This document shows positions 53,470 to 62,820 of a stretch of 64,000 bases of DNA, one piece after another. Position numbers and translations under genes: made by a program. Source of the stretch: Argonema galeatum A003/A1 (GTDB lineage Bacteria > Cyanobacteriota > Cyanobacteriia > Cyanobacteriales > Aerosakkonemataceae); contig NZ_JAIQZM010000006.1 of NCBI RefSeq assembly GCF_023333595.1, positions 62,001 through 126,000 on the forward strand, in the 5' to 3' direction. Position 1 is the first letter of the stretch. The number at the start of each line of letters is the position of its first letter. The notes below the pieces were generated by a model. The model was not told the DNA's origin and ran no database searches. It worked only from the letters and a program-made list of their open reading frames with translations.

Positions 53470-54831
53470 ATGGCAGATGCACTAGAAAATCAATCTCCTC
53501 ACCATGTCGTGATTGTCGGTGGCGGTTTTGGCGGACTTTATGCTGCTCAAGCTCTTAATCGCCCGCCTGTGAAAGTAACTTTAGTCGATAAACGCAACTT
53601 TCATCTGTTTCAGCCACTACTATATCAAGTCGCAACAGGTAGTCTATCCCCTGCGGATATTTCCTCTCCACTTCGTGCTGTGCTAAGTAACAACAAAAAC
53701 ACTAAGGTGCTGCTGGCAGAAGTAAAAGATATTGACCCAGAACAGCGAAAAGTAATTATGAGTAGTGGCGAACTCAGTTACGATACATTAATTGTTGCTA
53801 CTGGTGTCAGTCACCACTATTTTGGAAATGACCAATGGGAAATGGTTGCACCGGGATTAAAAACAATAGAAAATGCGCTGGAAATTCGGCGTCGTATTTT
53901 CTTGGCATTTGAAGCGGCAGAAAAAGAAACCAATGCCGAAAAACGGCGTGCTTGGTTGACATTTGTAATTGTGGGTGGAGGGCCGACAGGAGTAGAATTA
54001 GCAGGTGCGATCGCAGAACTTGCTTTCAGCACTCTCAAGAAAGATTTCCGAGACATTGACACCACTGAAGCTCAAATTTTGTTGCTGGAAGGGACCGATC
54101 GCATCCTGCCTCCCTACCCACCAGAATTATCCGCAAAAGCGGAAACATCGCTCAATAAATTGGGCGTTACCGTGCTGACAAAAACCCTAGTTACTAATAT
54201 TTCAGACAATATCGTCACCACAAAACAAGGCGATAAAATTGAACAAATTTTAGCGCGAACAATATTATGGGCTGCTGGCATAAAAGCTTCTGGGATGGGA
54301 AAAATTCTCGCACAACGCGCAAATGCGGAACTAGATCGAGTAGGTAGAGTTGTCGTCGAACCAGATCTGAGCCTACCGAGTTATCCTAATATTTTTGCGA
54401 TCGGAGATTTGGCAAGTTTCTCCCATCAAGACGGAAAACCTTTACCCGGTGTAGCACCAGTGGCGATGCAGGAAGGAGAATATGTTGCCAAACTGATTAA
54501 AAAGCGACTGGTTGGTGAAACAGCGCCTCTTTTCCGTTACGTTGATACAGGTAGTTTAGCCGTTATCGGACGAAATGCTGCTGTTGTAGACTTGGGTTAT
54601 GTCAAGTTATCGGGTTTCTTCGCTTGGCTGATATGGGTATTTGTCCACATTTACTATCTCATCGAATTTGACAACAAATTAGTGGTGATGATTCAGTGGG
54701 CTTGGAACTATTTTACGCGCCAACGTGGAGCCCGTTTGATTACAGGTGATGAATCGCTGGGGATGATTGAAGTTGATGCTAACGGCGATTATTCCGTACC
54801 AGCGAAAAGTAAATCGCCAGTCGAAGTTTAG
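53470..54831 (+). CDS. Type II NADH dehydrogenase (NDH-2)
   Basis: 453 residues. The two dinucleotide motifs are HVVIVGGGFGGLYAAQALN (FAD) and FVIVGGGPTGVELAGAIAEL (NADH). ANIFAIGDLASF-like text appears as NIFAIGDLASFSHQDGKPLP. The C-terminal amphipathic anchor is FFAWLIWVFVHIYYLIEFDN. It passes electrons from NADH to plastoquinone without pumping protons. In cyanobacteria these enzymes mostly sense or set redox balance. GGAAGTTCCCACTT precedes ATG 53470. Confidence 0.93.
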   Translation: MADALENQSPHHVVIVGGGFGGLYAAQALNRPPVKVTLVDKRNFHLFQPLLYQVATGSLSPADISSPLRAVLSNNKNTKVLLAEVKDIDPEQRKVIMSSGELSYDTLIVATGVSHHYFGNDQWEMVAPGLKTIENALEIRRRIFLAFEAAEKETNAEKRRAWLTFVIVGGGPTGVELAGAIAELAFSTLKKDFRDIDTTEAQILLLEGTDRILPPYPPELSAKAETSLNKLGVTVLTKTLVTNISDNIVTTKQGDKIEQILARTILWAAGIKASGMGKILAQRANAELDRVGRVVVEPDLSLPSYPNIFAIGDLASFSHQDGKPLPGVAPVAMQEGEYVAKLIKKRLVGETAPLFRYVDTGSLAVIGRNAAVVDLGYVKLSGFFAWLIWVFVHIYYLIEFDNKLVVMIQWAWNYFTRQRGARLITGDESLGMIEVDANGDYSVPAKSKSPVEV

Positions 54832-55088
54832 TCAATTTCATCATCATCGGGCAACTTTTCCATCTCCTCGGCAATCATCGTCTGAAAATCTTCTCCACAA
54901 TGAGTATTTAGATGAATCGCAACAGCCAGAAGTTCAGCTAGAATTTCGGCTTGTTGCGTATAACTCTGGTGAGGCAACTTTAGCTGGTCGATTAATGCTT
55001 GGACGTTGGCGCATTCCTCACCCAACTCGGCAATCAAAGTGCTGAGGGTGGGGTTGGGTATCGGAATTGGGCGATCTTTTATTTGCAT
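54828..55088 (-). CDS. Hypothetical protein, convergent with NDH-2
   Basis: 86 residues from the internal ATG 55088 (MQIKDRPIPIPNPTLST). An upstream GTG/ATG at 55115 adds nine residues. LIAELGEECANVQALIDQLK and QAEILAELLAVAIHLNTHCG suggest helices, and the end is acidic (MEKLPDDDEID). No family is recognised. Its last four bases overlap the NDH-2 stop on the other strand. Confidence 0.6.
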   Translation of the reverse strand: MQIKDRPIPIPNPTLSTLIAELGEECANVQALIDQLKLPHQSYTQQAEILAELLAVAIHLNTHCGEDFQTMIAEEMEKLPDDDEID

Positions 55089-55204
55089 AATTAAAGCCCT
55101 AAAATAAGTAACCAAACATTTCTATTCATCTGTGTTCATCTGTGTTTATCTGTCTTCATCTGTGGTAAAAAAATCCCAAACATACTTTAAGGACATAGTT
55201 TTTC

Positions 55205-55308
55205 TTACCCATCGGGATACTGTTTGGAAGTATGCAGCACCCGCAAAATCTGTACCGTCTTCCCTCTCACTCGATAGATAATATCATTTCCGGTAGTATC
55301 GGTCACCT
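55205..55308 (-). pseudogene. ParE/RelE toxin, C-terminal remnant
   Basis: On the minus strand it reads TGNDIIYRVRGKTVQILRVL then HTSKQYPDG and stop, the usual last strands of a ParE-type toxin. A stop codon lies just upstream in frame and no antitoxin gene is left. The 55089-55506 gap also contains the 90-base dispersed repeat and a CCCGG palindrome. Confidence 0.7.
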
Positions 55309-55329
55309 AAAAAATTCGCGTTCTTCTCT

Positions 55330-55419
55330 TATCTGCGTTCATCTGCGTTCATCTGTTTTCATCTGCGGTAAAAATTTAACCAACGATGACAACAGACAAT
55401 TTGACGATATCACTAATGT
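55330..55419. repeat. Dispersed 90-base repeat, copy 2
   Basis: It contains ATCTGCGTTCATCTGCGTTC, then GGTAAAAATTTAACCAACGA and ACAACAGACAATTTGACGAT. It is almost identical to 27969-28058. Confidence 0.85.
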
Positions 55420-55438
55420 ATAGCAATGAAGTAAACCC

Positions 55439-55472
55439 AGAAACCCGGTTTCTTCAAGAAACCGGGTTTCTT
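55439..55472. repeat. AGAAACCCGGTTTCT palindromic repeat
   Basis: AGAAACCCGGTTTCTT then CAAGAAACCGGGTTTCT. The same unit is at 62720-62752 and forms the core of both family-D elements. Confidence 0.9.
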
Positions 55473-55506
55473 TGTACCTCACTCACCTGAAAAGCGCTGT
55501 ATTTCC

Positions 55507-57099
55507 TCATTCAGCACTACATACCACCGGAATCAAATATTGCGTTAGTGTAAACGCATCAACTCCCAACTCAGTTCGCTCTTTGGCTGCCAAAATCCCC
55601 GCTTGCGCGTGCCACCAAGCACCTGCTGCTACGATTTCTTCTACGGGTAATTCCTGAGAAGTTGGTTGCGCTAAAAGTCCGCTCAATAGTCCAGTTAGGA
55701 CATCTCCACTGCCGCCACGTGCGAGGGCTGGTGTGCTTTCGGGAATAATCCATACCGAACCGGAAGGGTTGGCAATTGCTGTTCTCGCGCCTTTTAACAA
55801 CACTACCGCACCACTCAAGCGAGACGCCTCTCTAACCGCACTCACCCTGTCTGTTGTGGGATCTGGTGCATCTGGAAATAGACGCTTGAACTCACCTGTA
55901 TGGGGTGTCAGGACGGTGATTGCCTGCCGCTTTGATAGCTTGGGGATGGTTCCCATTTGGGCGAGGATATTTAAGCCGTCGGCGTCTAAAAGTAGGGGAA
56001 GTTCGCTTTCTAACACGGCTTGGACAACTGGCCTAGCATCTTTTGTCAAACCTGGGCCGCAAGCGATCGCACTATACGACCCCAAATCAATTTCTTCTGG
56101 CAGCTGGGAAATCGCACCGCTTTCCGTCTCCGGACAACCAATAATCAGTGCTTCCGGCAGATGTGATACTAACAGGGATTTCAGAGATTCCGGTACGGCA
56201 ATTGAGAGCATCCCCACACCACTCGCTCTTGCTCCCAAACCACTTAAAATAGCTCCTCCAGCATATTTGCGGGAACCGCAAATGAGTAGCAAATGCCCCA
56301 TTTTATACTTATGGGTGACTGGCGGACGGGATAGGGGCAAATGTGCGATCGCAAATGCTTCCGTCACACGCTGTATCTCAGGCGTTTCACCGAGTACCGC
56401 CGCGATATCCGCCAGCGGAATATCAAAATCAATTAATTCAGCTTTGCCAACATATTCTAACGCTCGATCTTGTAATAATCCCTGCTTCCACAAACCCAAG
56501 CAAAGAGTATGAGTGGCACGAATAGCTGTTCCCAATACCTCCCCCGTATCTGTGTGCAAACCAGAAGGCAAATCGATGCTAATAATCGGTTTGGACAACT
56601 GATTGATTCGATCGATCGCAGCAGCAACCGGATCGGTAATCGCTCTTTCCAACCCAAATCCAAACAACCCATCAATTATTAGATCGCAATCTGATAACAG
56701 GGAAATTTCTTCAACAAATGGAATGCCTAAACTATTAGCATACTGAGCGTGTTGGGCTGTCAATTCCTTTAGTTTGGTAAAAGGATGATAAATAACAATC
56801 TCATAACCCTGGAAATGCAACTCGCGGGCAACTACCAACGCATCGCCACCATTATAACCTGGCCCAACCAAAATGCCCACTCTTGGCGATTTTGGATGAT
56901 TGGAAATTAGGGATTGGTAATTGGGGATTCTTTTTTCTCCCCCACTCCCCCACTCCCTGCTGATGTGACGGACAATCAGACTTGCCACCTTTTCCATCAA
57001 AGCGGCGACTGGCATCCCCGCAGCAAAGACGCGCCCTTCAATCTCGCGCATCTGCTGGGCACTCACGACTACCTGTTGAATTTTTTCCACCCTGTCCAT
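55507..57099 (-). CDS. nnr: NAD(P)H-hydrate epimerase / ADP-dependent dehydratase (Nnr)
   Basis: 530 residues in two domains. The N-terminal epimerase (about 1-230) has VSAQQMREIEGRVFAAGMPV and ILVGPGYNGGDALVVARELH. The C-terminal ribokinase-like dehydratase (about 240-525) has VLTPHTGEFKRLFPD and ALARGGSGDVLTGLLSGLLA. Together they repair hydrated NAD(P)H. Between helix 2 and the GPGYNGGD loop, about residues 50-68, sits GSGGEKRIPNYQSLISNHPK, encoded by GGGGGAGTG and CCAATT-type simple repeats. It is an unusual in-frame insertion. Confidence 0.94.
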   Translation of the reverse strand: MDRVEKIQQVVVSAQQMREIEGRVFAAGMPVAALMEKVASLIVRHISREWGSGGEKRIPNYQSLISNHPKSPRVGILVGPGYNGGDALVVARELHFQGYEIVIYHPFTKLKELTAQHAQYANSLGIPFVEEISLLSDCDLIIDGLFGFGLERAITDPVAAAIDRINQLSKPIISIDLPSGLHTDTGEVLGTAIRATHTLCLGLWKQGLLQDRALEYVGKAELIDFDIPLADIAAVLGETPEIQRVTEAFAIAHLPLSRPPVTHKYKMGHLLLICGSRKYAGGAILSGLGARASGVGMLSIAVPESLKSLLVSHLPEALIIGCPETESGAISQLPEEIDLGSYSAIACGPGLTKDARPVVQAVLESELPLLLDADGLNILAQMGTIPKLSKRQAITVLTPHTGEFKRLFPDAPDPTTDRVSAVREASRLSGAVVLLKGARTAIANPSGSVWIIPESTPALARGGSGDVLTGLLSGLLAQPTSQELPVEEIVAAGAWWHAQAGILAAKERTELGVDAFTLTQYLIPVVCSAE

Positions 57100-57156
57100 A
57101 GATTTTAGATTTTATTACACTTCAATCTCAATCTAAAATCTAAAATCCAAAATTGT

Positions 57157-57262
57157 TAAGTAGGTGGGCATAATTAAACGTAAAACTCCAGGCCCTTAGA
57201 AACCCGGTTTCTTGGAGAAACCGGGTTTCTCTTAGTTCAGTTTATTTACGCTCACCTACTTA
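57157..57262. mobile_element. MITE, family D, copy 2
   Basis: 106 bases. TAAGTAGGTGGGC begins the left end and the right end finishes CACCTACTTA, with one mismatch to copy 1. The core matches 46950-47056. Its last three bases (57260-57262) are the stop codon of the SPOR-like gene. Confidence 0.92.
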
Positions 57263-58366
57263 GCTGCCGTGGAAAACTTGTGCATTGGTCATCCCAAAAT
57301 CTTGCAGATAGCGCCCCCATCGCTCTGCTGTTTCTCGATCGGCAAACGGCCCTACCATTACAAATGGTTCTTTAGCATTCTCTATTTGGTAAACTCCTCT
57401 TTCCATTCCCAAACCAGGAGCCATGCGTCGGACGTGAGCTTCGATCGTAGTTAATTCTGCTTCACTGCCTGGAATCATTATCCCATAGTAATTATCTGCG
57501 AATGAATTAGAGCGAGTCACAACATTATTTGCAAACAGCAAATTGCTTTGATAATTATCTCCAAGTACCTCAATAGTAGAATTATCATTTGAAAACTCAG
57601 TAGTATCCAATACACTCACATCGCCGACAATTTCAGCAAGGATACCCCGTTTTTGCAGTTCGCTGACAAGCTCTTGTGCCCTGGCAGCACTGCGATATTG
57701 CCCTGCCACAATGACCTTTTGTTGGGTTCTTGTGTCAATGCCTAAAGTTGCATTAAACACTTCTCTTTGAACCATGTCTAAGAGAGATGGGTTATTCACA
57801 ATAACAGAAAACTGAGATGTTCGCCTGGTAAGGATCGTGCCTATTTCAGTAGAAAATCCCTCTTGTCGCAGCCTTGCACGGGTGTCTTCTGCTACCCACT
57901 GTTCGCCGTAAGATCCCACTTGAATGACATCTTTTCTCCCGTAGTGCATCTTCCTAGCTTCCGAATATATGTTCTGAACCTGTTCGAGGAGGCGATCGCT
58001 ATATCTGGGAATATAAACTACATAGCTTTGATAATCGCACGGCGTTGCTTCGCAATTGCACCGCTGCCTTTGACAATTAGAGCGCCAGCGCCTGTTGGTT
58101 CTCGTCCTGGAGGGTCTCCTCCGGCGAGCCAGTAGTTGTGGAGAATCAGTTTGCTGCAATCTCGGTGGCGGTGGCAGTGGTGTTTCCAAAAGTCGTTGTG
58201 CAACTGATAAATTGTTGGTAGTCAGTTCTGCTTGGACAATGGTTTGGGGAACCAGCGCTAGAGCCATACTCCCAATTAGGAGGGATGCCAAAGGTGCAAC
58301 TGGTGCCATATTAAATAGTTTCATCCGACCAAATCCCCTAATTTTATTTTGCAGATTTCGTTTCAT
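57260..58366 (-). CDS. Exported SPOR-like repeat protein
   Basis: 368 residues. A signal peptide or anchor (about 15-45, PLASLLIGSMALALVPQTIV) is followed by a basic linker (LLARRRRPSRTRTNRRWRSN). Three SPOR-like units follow: KDVIQVGSYGEQWVAEDTRA, KVIVAGQYRSAARAQELVSE and FVMVGPFADRETAERWGRYL. SPOR domains bind denuded glycan strands at division septa. The final residues VFHGS are followed by TAA, which is the terminal trinucleotide of the family-D element. Confidence 0.8.
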   Translation of the reverse strand: MKRNLQNKIRGFGRMKLFNMAPVAPLASLLIGSMALALVPQTIVQAELTTNNLSVAQRLLETPLPPPPRLQQTDSPQLLARRRRPSRTRTNRRWRSNCQRQRCNCEATPCDYQSYVVYIPRYSDRLLEQVQNIYSEARKMHYGRKDVIQVGSYGEQWVAEDTRARLRQEGFSTEIGTILTRRTSQFSVIVNNPSLLDMVQREVFNATLGIDTRTQQKVIVAGQYRSAARAQELVSELQKRGILAEIVGDVSVLDTTEFSNDNSTIEVLGDNYQSNLLFANNVVTRSNSFADNYYGIMIPGSEAELTTIEAHVRRMAPGLGMERGVYQIENAKEPFVMVGPFADRETAERWGRYLQDFGMTNAQVFHGS

Positions 58367-58552
58367 GCCAAATTTTTAACCTATCTATTATTTAAGCACC
58401 CCGGCTAAGACAGTTTATAGCCTATTAACGCATGACTAGGCTATTGCTTCTCATGTCGATTGGGCAGTACTGCCATGACAGGTCGTTGTAGGAGTGTTAA
58501 CTTAGAAGTAGCAATGCTTGCGTTAAGCAAGATTTCAGTCATTTTTGGTTCC

Positions 58553-59629
58553 ATGAACAAAGTAGTCGTTGGCCTTTCGGGTGGCGTTGATAGTTCAGTT
58601 GCAGCAGCGATCCTTCATCATCAGGGATATGAAGTCGTTGGTTTGACCCTTTGGCTGATGAAAGGGAAGGGTCAGTGCTGTTCTGAAGGGATGGTCGATG
58701 CTGCTAAAATTTGCGAACATCTGGACATTCCCCATCACATTGTCGATAGCCGCGATGTGTTCCAAGCCAATATTGTGGACTATCTGGTAGCGGGTTACAG
58801 CGACGGGATTACCCCCCTGCCTTGTTCCCAGTGTAATAAGAGTGTGAAGTTTGGCCCGATGGTGAGTTATGCTCGCGAAAAGTTGGGTATTGACAAAATT
58901 GCCACGGGACACTATGCCCGGATTAGCTATGATGCCGATCGCGATCGCTATCAGTTGCGGCGGGCTGTAGACCTGAATAAGGATCAGTCATATTTTTTGT
59001 ACGATTTGACACAGGATTTGCTTGCGGCATCCGTATTTCCGCTGGGAGAAACGCACAAGACCGAAACTCGGCAAATTGCAGCCCAATTCGGCCTGAATAC
59101 TGCCGATAAGCCGGAAAGTATGGATTTGTGCTTGGTGGAAAGCAATGGCTCGATGCGGGCGTTTCTGGATAAGTACATTGCACCGCAAAAGGGCAATATA
59201 GTTGACGAGTCGGGTAAGGTGCTGGGGCAACATGATGGTATCCATCATTACACGATCGGTCAGCGGAAAGGGATCGGGATTGCAGCGCCCCAAGCCCTGT
59301 ACGTGATTGGGTTGGATGCGGTAAACAATCGGGTGATTGTAGGCGATCGCAATAGTGCCGATCGCACAGAATGCACCGTGGCGCGGGTAAACTGGGTGTC
59401 TCTAGCACAACCATCTGCACCGATTCGCGCCGAAGTGCAAATCAGATATCGATCGTCCGCTGTACCCGTTACCGTGATTCCTTTGTCCGGGGACGGGCAA
59501 GATGCCCATTCCACAAGAGTTAAGCTGGTATTTGACGAACCGCAGTTCAGCATCACCCCCGGACAAGCCGCAGTTTGGTACGACGGCGATATCTTGTTGG
59601 GTGGCGGTATCATCGAAAGGCAAAACTAA
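58553..59629 (+). CDS. mnmA: tRNA-specific 2-thiouridylase MnmA
   Basis: 358 residues from ATG 58553; an upstream TTG adds 31 unrelated residues. The PP-loop [19 protein letters not shown] starts the enzyme. [20 protein letters not shown] holds the first catalytic Cys and [20 protein letters not shown] the second. The C-terminal domain has [20 protein letters not shown] and [20 protein letters not shown]. It thiolates U34 of Lys, Glu and Gln tRNAs. A strong terminator follows. Confidence 0.96.
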   Translation: MNKVVVGLSGGVDSSVAAAILHHQGYEVVGLTLWLMKGKGQCCSEGMVDAAKICEHLDIPHHIVDSRDVFQANIVDYLVAGYSDGITPLPCSQCNKSVKFGPMVSYAREKLGIDKIATGHYARISYDADRDRYQLRRAVDLNKDQSYFLYDLTQDLLAASVFPLGETHKTETRQIAAQFGLNTADKPESMDLCLVESNGSMRAFLDKYIAPQKGNIVDESGKVLGQHDGIHHYTIGQRKGIGIAAPQALYVIGLDAVNNRVIVGDRNSADRTECTVARVNWVSLAQPSAPIRAEVQIRYRSSAVPVTVIPLSGDGQDAHSTRVKLVFDEPQFSITPGQAAVWYDGDILLGGGIIERQN

Positions 59630-59630
59630 G

Positions 59631-59666
59631 AAGTAGGGCGGGCAATGTCCGCCCTATTCTACTTTT
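59631..59666 (+). terminator. Terminator after mnmA
   Basis: AGTAGGGCGG pairs with CCGCCCTATTCTACT around GCAATGT, followed by TTTTGAGG. It is two bases after the mnmA stop. Confidence 0.75.
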
Positions 59667-59678
59667 GAGGTAAATTAA

Positions 59679-60284
59679 ATGTCTTATAGTGATTTCACTC
59701 TGAGCCAACTGGTAAAAATATTTGGTTTAACCATTAACGAAACAGTCGATTTATTCGCTGCTGTTGAAGAAGTAGAGTCCAGCGATTATCTAGCTTTTTA
59801 TCTCAAAGAAAATATTGCCTTAGCTGTTGCTATTAATACAGAAAAAGCTCGTTCTGAAATGATAATCGCGCCTATTTTGCTTGAGGTGAGGAGGCGTTTA
59901 AATTATCAAGTGAGTTTATTTTCCGGGGTGGACTTTAACGTAGACAATGACAGAGGGTTAAATGGAGTTTGTGATTTTTTAATTAGCCGTTCAGCAGAAC
60001 AGCTTTTTATTCGCGCTCCAGTTATTACTATTGTGGAAGCGAAGAACGAAAATATCAAAACTGGCTTTGGGCAATGTGTTGCTGAAATGATAGCAGCACA
60101 ATTGTTTAATGAACGGGAAGGAAACGCCATTAAAACAATTTATGGGGTTGTCACCATAGGCACGATATGGAGGTTCTTGAAATTAGAAGGTAATGTTGTT
60201 GATATTGATTTAACAGAGTATTATATCAAAAATGTCAATAAGATTTTGGGAATATTATTGGCGTCATTTAAGGAATCAACCTGA
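59679..60284 (+). CDS. Restriction-like (PD-D/ExK) cyanobacterial protein
   Basis: 201 residues. [20 protein letters not shown] starts a conserved N-terminal helix set. [20 protein letters not shown] and [20 protein letters not shown] supply the D...E-A-K catalytic core of the PD-(D/E)xK fold. [20 protein letters not shown] follows. The family is widespread in cyanobacteria without an assigned function. ATG 59679 follows GAGGTAAATTAA. Confidence 0.75.
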   Translation: MSYSDFTLSQLVKIFGLTINETVDLFAAVEEVESSDYLAFYLKENIALAVAINTEKARSEMIIAPILLEVRRRLNYQVSLFSGVDFNVDNDRGLNGVCDFLISRSAEQLFIRAPVITIVEAKNENIKTGFGQCVAEMIAAQLFNEREGNAIKTIYGVVTIGTIWRFLKLEGNVVDIDLTEYYIKNVNKILGILLASFKEST

Positions 60285-60324
60285 GTAACTTCTGACATAA
60301 AAATTCTGGCCTCTCCGTGCCAAC

Positions 60325-60678
60325 CTAATTTGGTAAAGGACTTTCTCCATTCTGGAATTTTTCAAACAACTTGAAAAAATTATCTAGCGCATCTCTTTCA
60401 TCCGCTGAATAGAAAAGAATTATACTATCCCATCCGTGAGATGAAGTAATATTAAATTTTTGCTGTATCCAATCTTGAAACCCGTTAAATTCCCGTTCTT
60501 GATCTGTTCGAGGCAAGCCAAGTTCACATTGAGCCAAACCATATCCGTCCAAAAGCATACGAAGCCGGGTAATGGAACACTTACCTAAGTACATACCCGG
60601 TCGCTTTTTGATTTCTTGCAGCATCTCATAGAGATATTCAGATTGAACCTCTGCTATTCTCTGACGAACTTCTGTCAT
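60325..60678 (-). CDS. Probable immunity protein next to a papain-fold toxin
   Basis: 117 residues. LYEMLQEIKKRPGMYLGKCS, then ITRLRMLLDGYGLAQCELGL, FNGFQDWIQQKFNITSSHGW and DSIILFYSADERDALDNFFK. A conserved family of unknown function, often annotated hypothetical. Its position 3' of a papain-fold toxin, on the same strand, makes it the likely cognate immunity protein. This is inference from neighbourhood. The gene itself looks intact. Confidence 0.65.
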   Translation of the reverse strand: MTEVRQRIAEVQSEYLYEMLQEIKKRPGMYLGKCSITRLRMLLDGYGLAQCELGLPRTDQEREFNGFQDWIQQKFNITSSHGWDSIILFYSADERDALDNFFKLFEKFQNGESPLPN

Positions 60679-60815
60679 AACACTTTCCTTTAAAATTCCT
60701 CTTCTGTTACTTGAAACTGTTCGCCATAATGTGGTTTACCATAAAATAACAGATTATTCATCCATTCAGATCTAGAACAACGATTCAGTAATACTTAGTG
60801 GCGCGTTTTGATCTG

Positions 60816-60891
60816 GTAGGGGCGAAGCAAACGGGTGTGGAAATTTATCGCTTTTACCGTAGATTTCCACACCCGTTTGCTTCGCCCCTAC
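60816..60891. mobile_element. MITE-like element, family E, inserted between toxin and immunity genes
   Basis: GTAGGGGCGAAGCAAACGGG and CCCGTTTGCTTCGCCCCTAC are perfect 20-base ends, extending further inwards (TGTGGAAAT/ATTTCCACA), with a short loop. It sits two bases after the toxin stop codon. Confidence 0.9.
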
Positions 60892-60893
60892 GA

Positions 60894-61205
60894 TTACTGA
60901 ATTGGTGTGCTGGGAATTCCATCATGGTGATGGTTATCAAAAACAGTTTCTATGCCGTTGATGACAATTGCAATTCCTTCATGGCGACCATTAACGGAAA
61001 TAGCGTCTCCTGGGATGCTATCATCATAAATGCGGCTGTCCCAACTTGCTGCATCGCCTGTGTAGAGTTTGACGCGCTTACCGCGAATGTCCTGAGATAG
61101 CAAGTAGTCCTTTATTGCTCTAGCGCATTCAACGCACTTAAGGTTTTCGTAAGTGCTGGCTCTAGCTCCAACTTGCAGGATTTGCGCGGCACTAATCTGA
61201 GGGAT
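60894..61205 (-). pseudogene. Papain-fold toxin (Tox-PL-2-like), probably damaged
   Basis: 103 codons read IPQISAAQILQVGARASTYE, NLKCVECARAIKDYLLSQDI, a GKRVKLYTG block, GRHEGIAIVINGIETVFDNH and HHDGIPSTPIQ. The CVEC Cys, the HEGIAI His and the FDNHH block match the papain-fold toxin 2 family. AGGAGG (61211-61216) lies five bases before an ATC where a start codon should be, and no ATG/GTG/TTG is in frame before residue 35. The C-terminus stops right at the family-E repeat, and relatives appear to run further. Loss of function is likely but not proven. Confidence 0.7.
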
Positions 61206-61458
61206 GTTTACCTCCTGCTTTAATTAGCTAAAACGATAATACCATAACTGAAATTCTTACCCGACTTACACCTGAGCAAGAAGCATTAAGGGGGTCAAGT
61301 ATCCTTGGGTCAAAAAACAGGATTCATACAAGCATTAAGGATGTCGCGAAATGTTCAGTCTGCTCCTTCGGCAATTTAGTGGGTAAATTGGGGAGTAGAG
61401 CCAGAGAAATTTTGCGTGCCAACCGGAAATATTACAGATGTTGAAATACTCTCATAGC

Positions 61459-61487
61459 TTGGTACGATCGATCCTTGCAGCTACAAT
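61459..61487 (+). promoter_or_regulatory. Possible sat promoter
   Basis: TTGGTA (61459-61464) and TACAAT (61482-61487) are 17 bases apart, close to sigma-70 consensus, about 35 bases upstream of the sat start. Nothing else is visible in the 61206-61520 gap. Confidence 0.4.
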
Positions 61488-61520
61488 CTAAAATACTTGC
61501 ATCCAAAATCAAAAATCGAT

Positions 61521-62687
61521 ATGAGTCATCGTCAAGATGGGATTGAGCCTCACGGCGGTCAACTGATTAATCGCATTGCTACACCCGAACAAAAACAAGA
61601 ATTTCTCTCAAAAGCCGACTTTCTGCCGCGAGTGCAACTAGATGAGCGAGCAGTTTCCGACTTGCAAATGATCGCCATTGGTGCATTTAGTCCCCTCAGC
61701 GGCTTCATGGAACAGGCAGATTACGAGTCAGTCGTTGCCAATATGCGGCTGGCGAACGGTTTGGTTTGGTCAATTCCGATCGCCCTTTCGGTGACAGAGG
61801 AAGTTGCAGACTCTCTTACTGAAGGCGACTTGGTGGGCTTGGACGACCCCACGGGAAACTTTATCGGCGTTTTGCAGCTAACCCAGAAATATTCATACGA
61901 TAAAACTCGCGAAGCGATTAACGTCTACCGCACCGATGATGAGAAACACCCCGGCGTGCGAGTTCTTTATAACCAGGGGCCAATCAATCTGGCGGGGCCA
62001 GTGTGGTTGCTGGAACGCGATCGCCATCCCTATTTCCCCAAATACCAAATTGACCCAGCCTCCTCAAGGCAATTATTTAAAGAACACGGCTGGAAAACCG
62101 TTGTAGGTTTCCAAACTCGCAACCCCATCCACCGAGCCCACGAATACATCCAAAAGTGCGCCTTGGAAACCGTAGATGCCTTATTCCTGCATCCTTTGGT
62201 AGGCGTAACAAAGGATGATGACATTGCAGCCGATGTGCGGATGCGCTGCTACGAGATTATGATGGAACACTATTTCCCGAAAGACAGAGTGATTCTCGCC
62301 ATCAATCCGGCTGCGATGCGCTACGCGGGGCCCAGGGAAGCGATTTTCCACGCGATGATTCGCAAAAACTACGGCTGCACTCACTTCATCGTCGGACGGG
62401 ATCATGCTGGTGTAGGAGATTACTACGGCACTTACGACGCTCAGTATATATTTGATGAGTTTGAGCCATCTGAATTAGGTATTGTGCCGATGAAGTTTGA
62501 ACACGCTTTTTATTGCACCGTTACGCAGGGTATGGGAACAACGAAGACTAGCCCCAGCACCCCGGAACAGCGCATTCACCTGTCGGGAACGAAGGTGCGG
62601 GAGATGTTGCGGCGGGGTGAGTTGCCGCCGCCTGAGTTTTCAAGACCAGAGGTAGCGGCTGAACTGGCAAAGGCGATGCACCAATAG
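61521..62687 (+). CDS. sat: Sulfate adenylyltransferase (ATP sulfurylase)
   Basis: 388 residues from ATG 61521; a TTG eight codons upstream is less likely. The substrate motif [17 protein letters not shown] carries the QxRNPxHxxHE signature. [20 protein letters not shown] and the C-terminal [20 protein letters not shown] are both conserved. It activates sulfate to APS, the first step of assimilation. It stands alone with its own promoter-like sequence. Confidence 0.96.
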   Translation: MSHRQDGIEPHGGQLINRIATPEQKQEFLSKADFLPRVQLDERAVSDLQMIAIGAFSPLSGFMEQADYESVVANMRLANGLVWSIPIALSVTEEVADSLTEGDLVGLDDPTGNFIGVLQLTQKYSYDKTREAINVYRTDDEKHPGVRVLYNQGPINLAGPVWLLERDRHPYFPKYQIDPASSRQLFKEHGWKTVVGFQTRNPIHRAHEYIQKCALETVDALFLHPLVGVTKDDDIAADVRMRCYEIMMEHYFPKDRVILAINPAAMRYAGPREAIFHAMIRKNYGCTHFIVGRDHAGVGDYYGTYDAQYIFDEFEPSELGIVPMKFEHAFYCTVTQGMGTTKTSPSTPEQRIHLSGTKVREMLRRGELPPPEFSRPEVAAELAKAMHQ

Positions 62688-62719
62688 TTACAGCCCTTGT
62701 CAGGTGAGTGAGGGACGAA

Positions 62720-62752
62720 AGAAACCCGGTTTCTCCAAGAAACCGGGTTTCT
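62720..62752. repeat. AGAAACCCGGTTTCT palindromic repeat after sat
   Basis: AGAAACCCGGTTTCT, then CCA, then AGAAACCGGGTTTCT. Its symmetry could also end the sat transcript, but no T-run follows. Same family as 55439-55472. Confidence 0.85.
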
Positions 62753-62820
62753 GAGGAGTAGAGGAGAGCTTTTTAACTCAAATAGGCTGATAGCTGAATC
62801 CTAGAAGGCAATAGCTAACT

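Noticed and set aside
55733..56512. 259-residue plus-strand frame inside nnr
   Set aside because: It mirrors the well-conserved Nnr dehydratase domain on the other strand and has no ribosome-binding site or family match.
58460..58552. Longer mnmA start at TTG 58460
   Set aside because: The extra 31 residues have no family resemblance. ATG 58553 places the PP-loop at the usual distance from the N-terminus.
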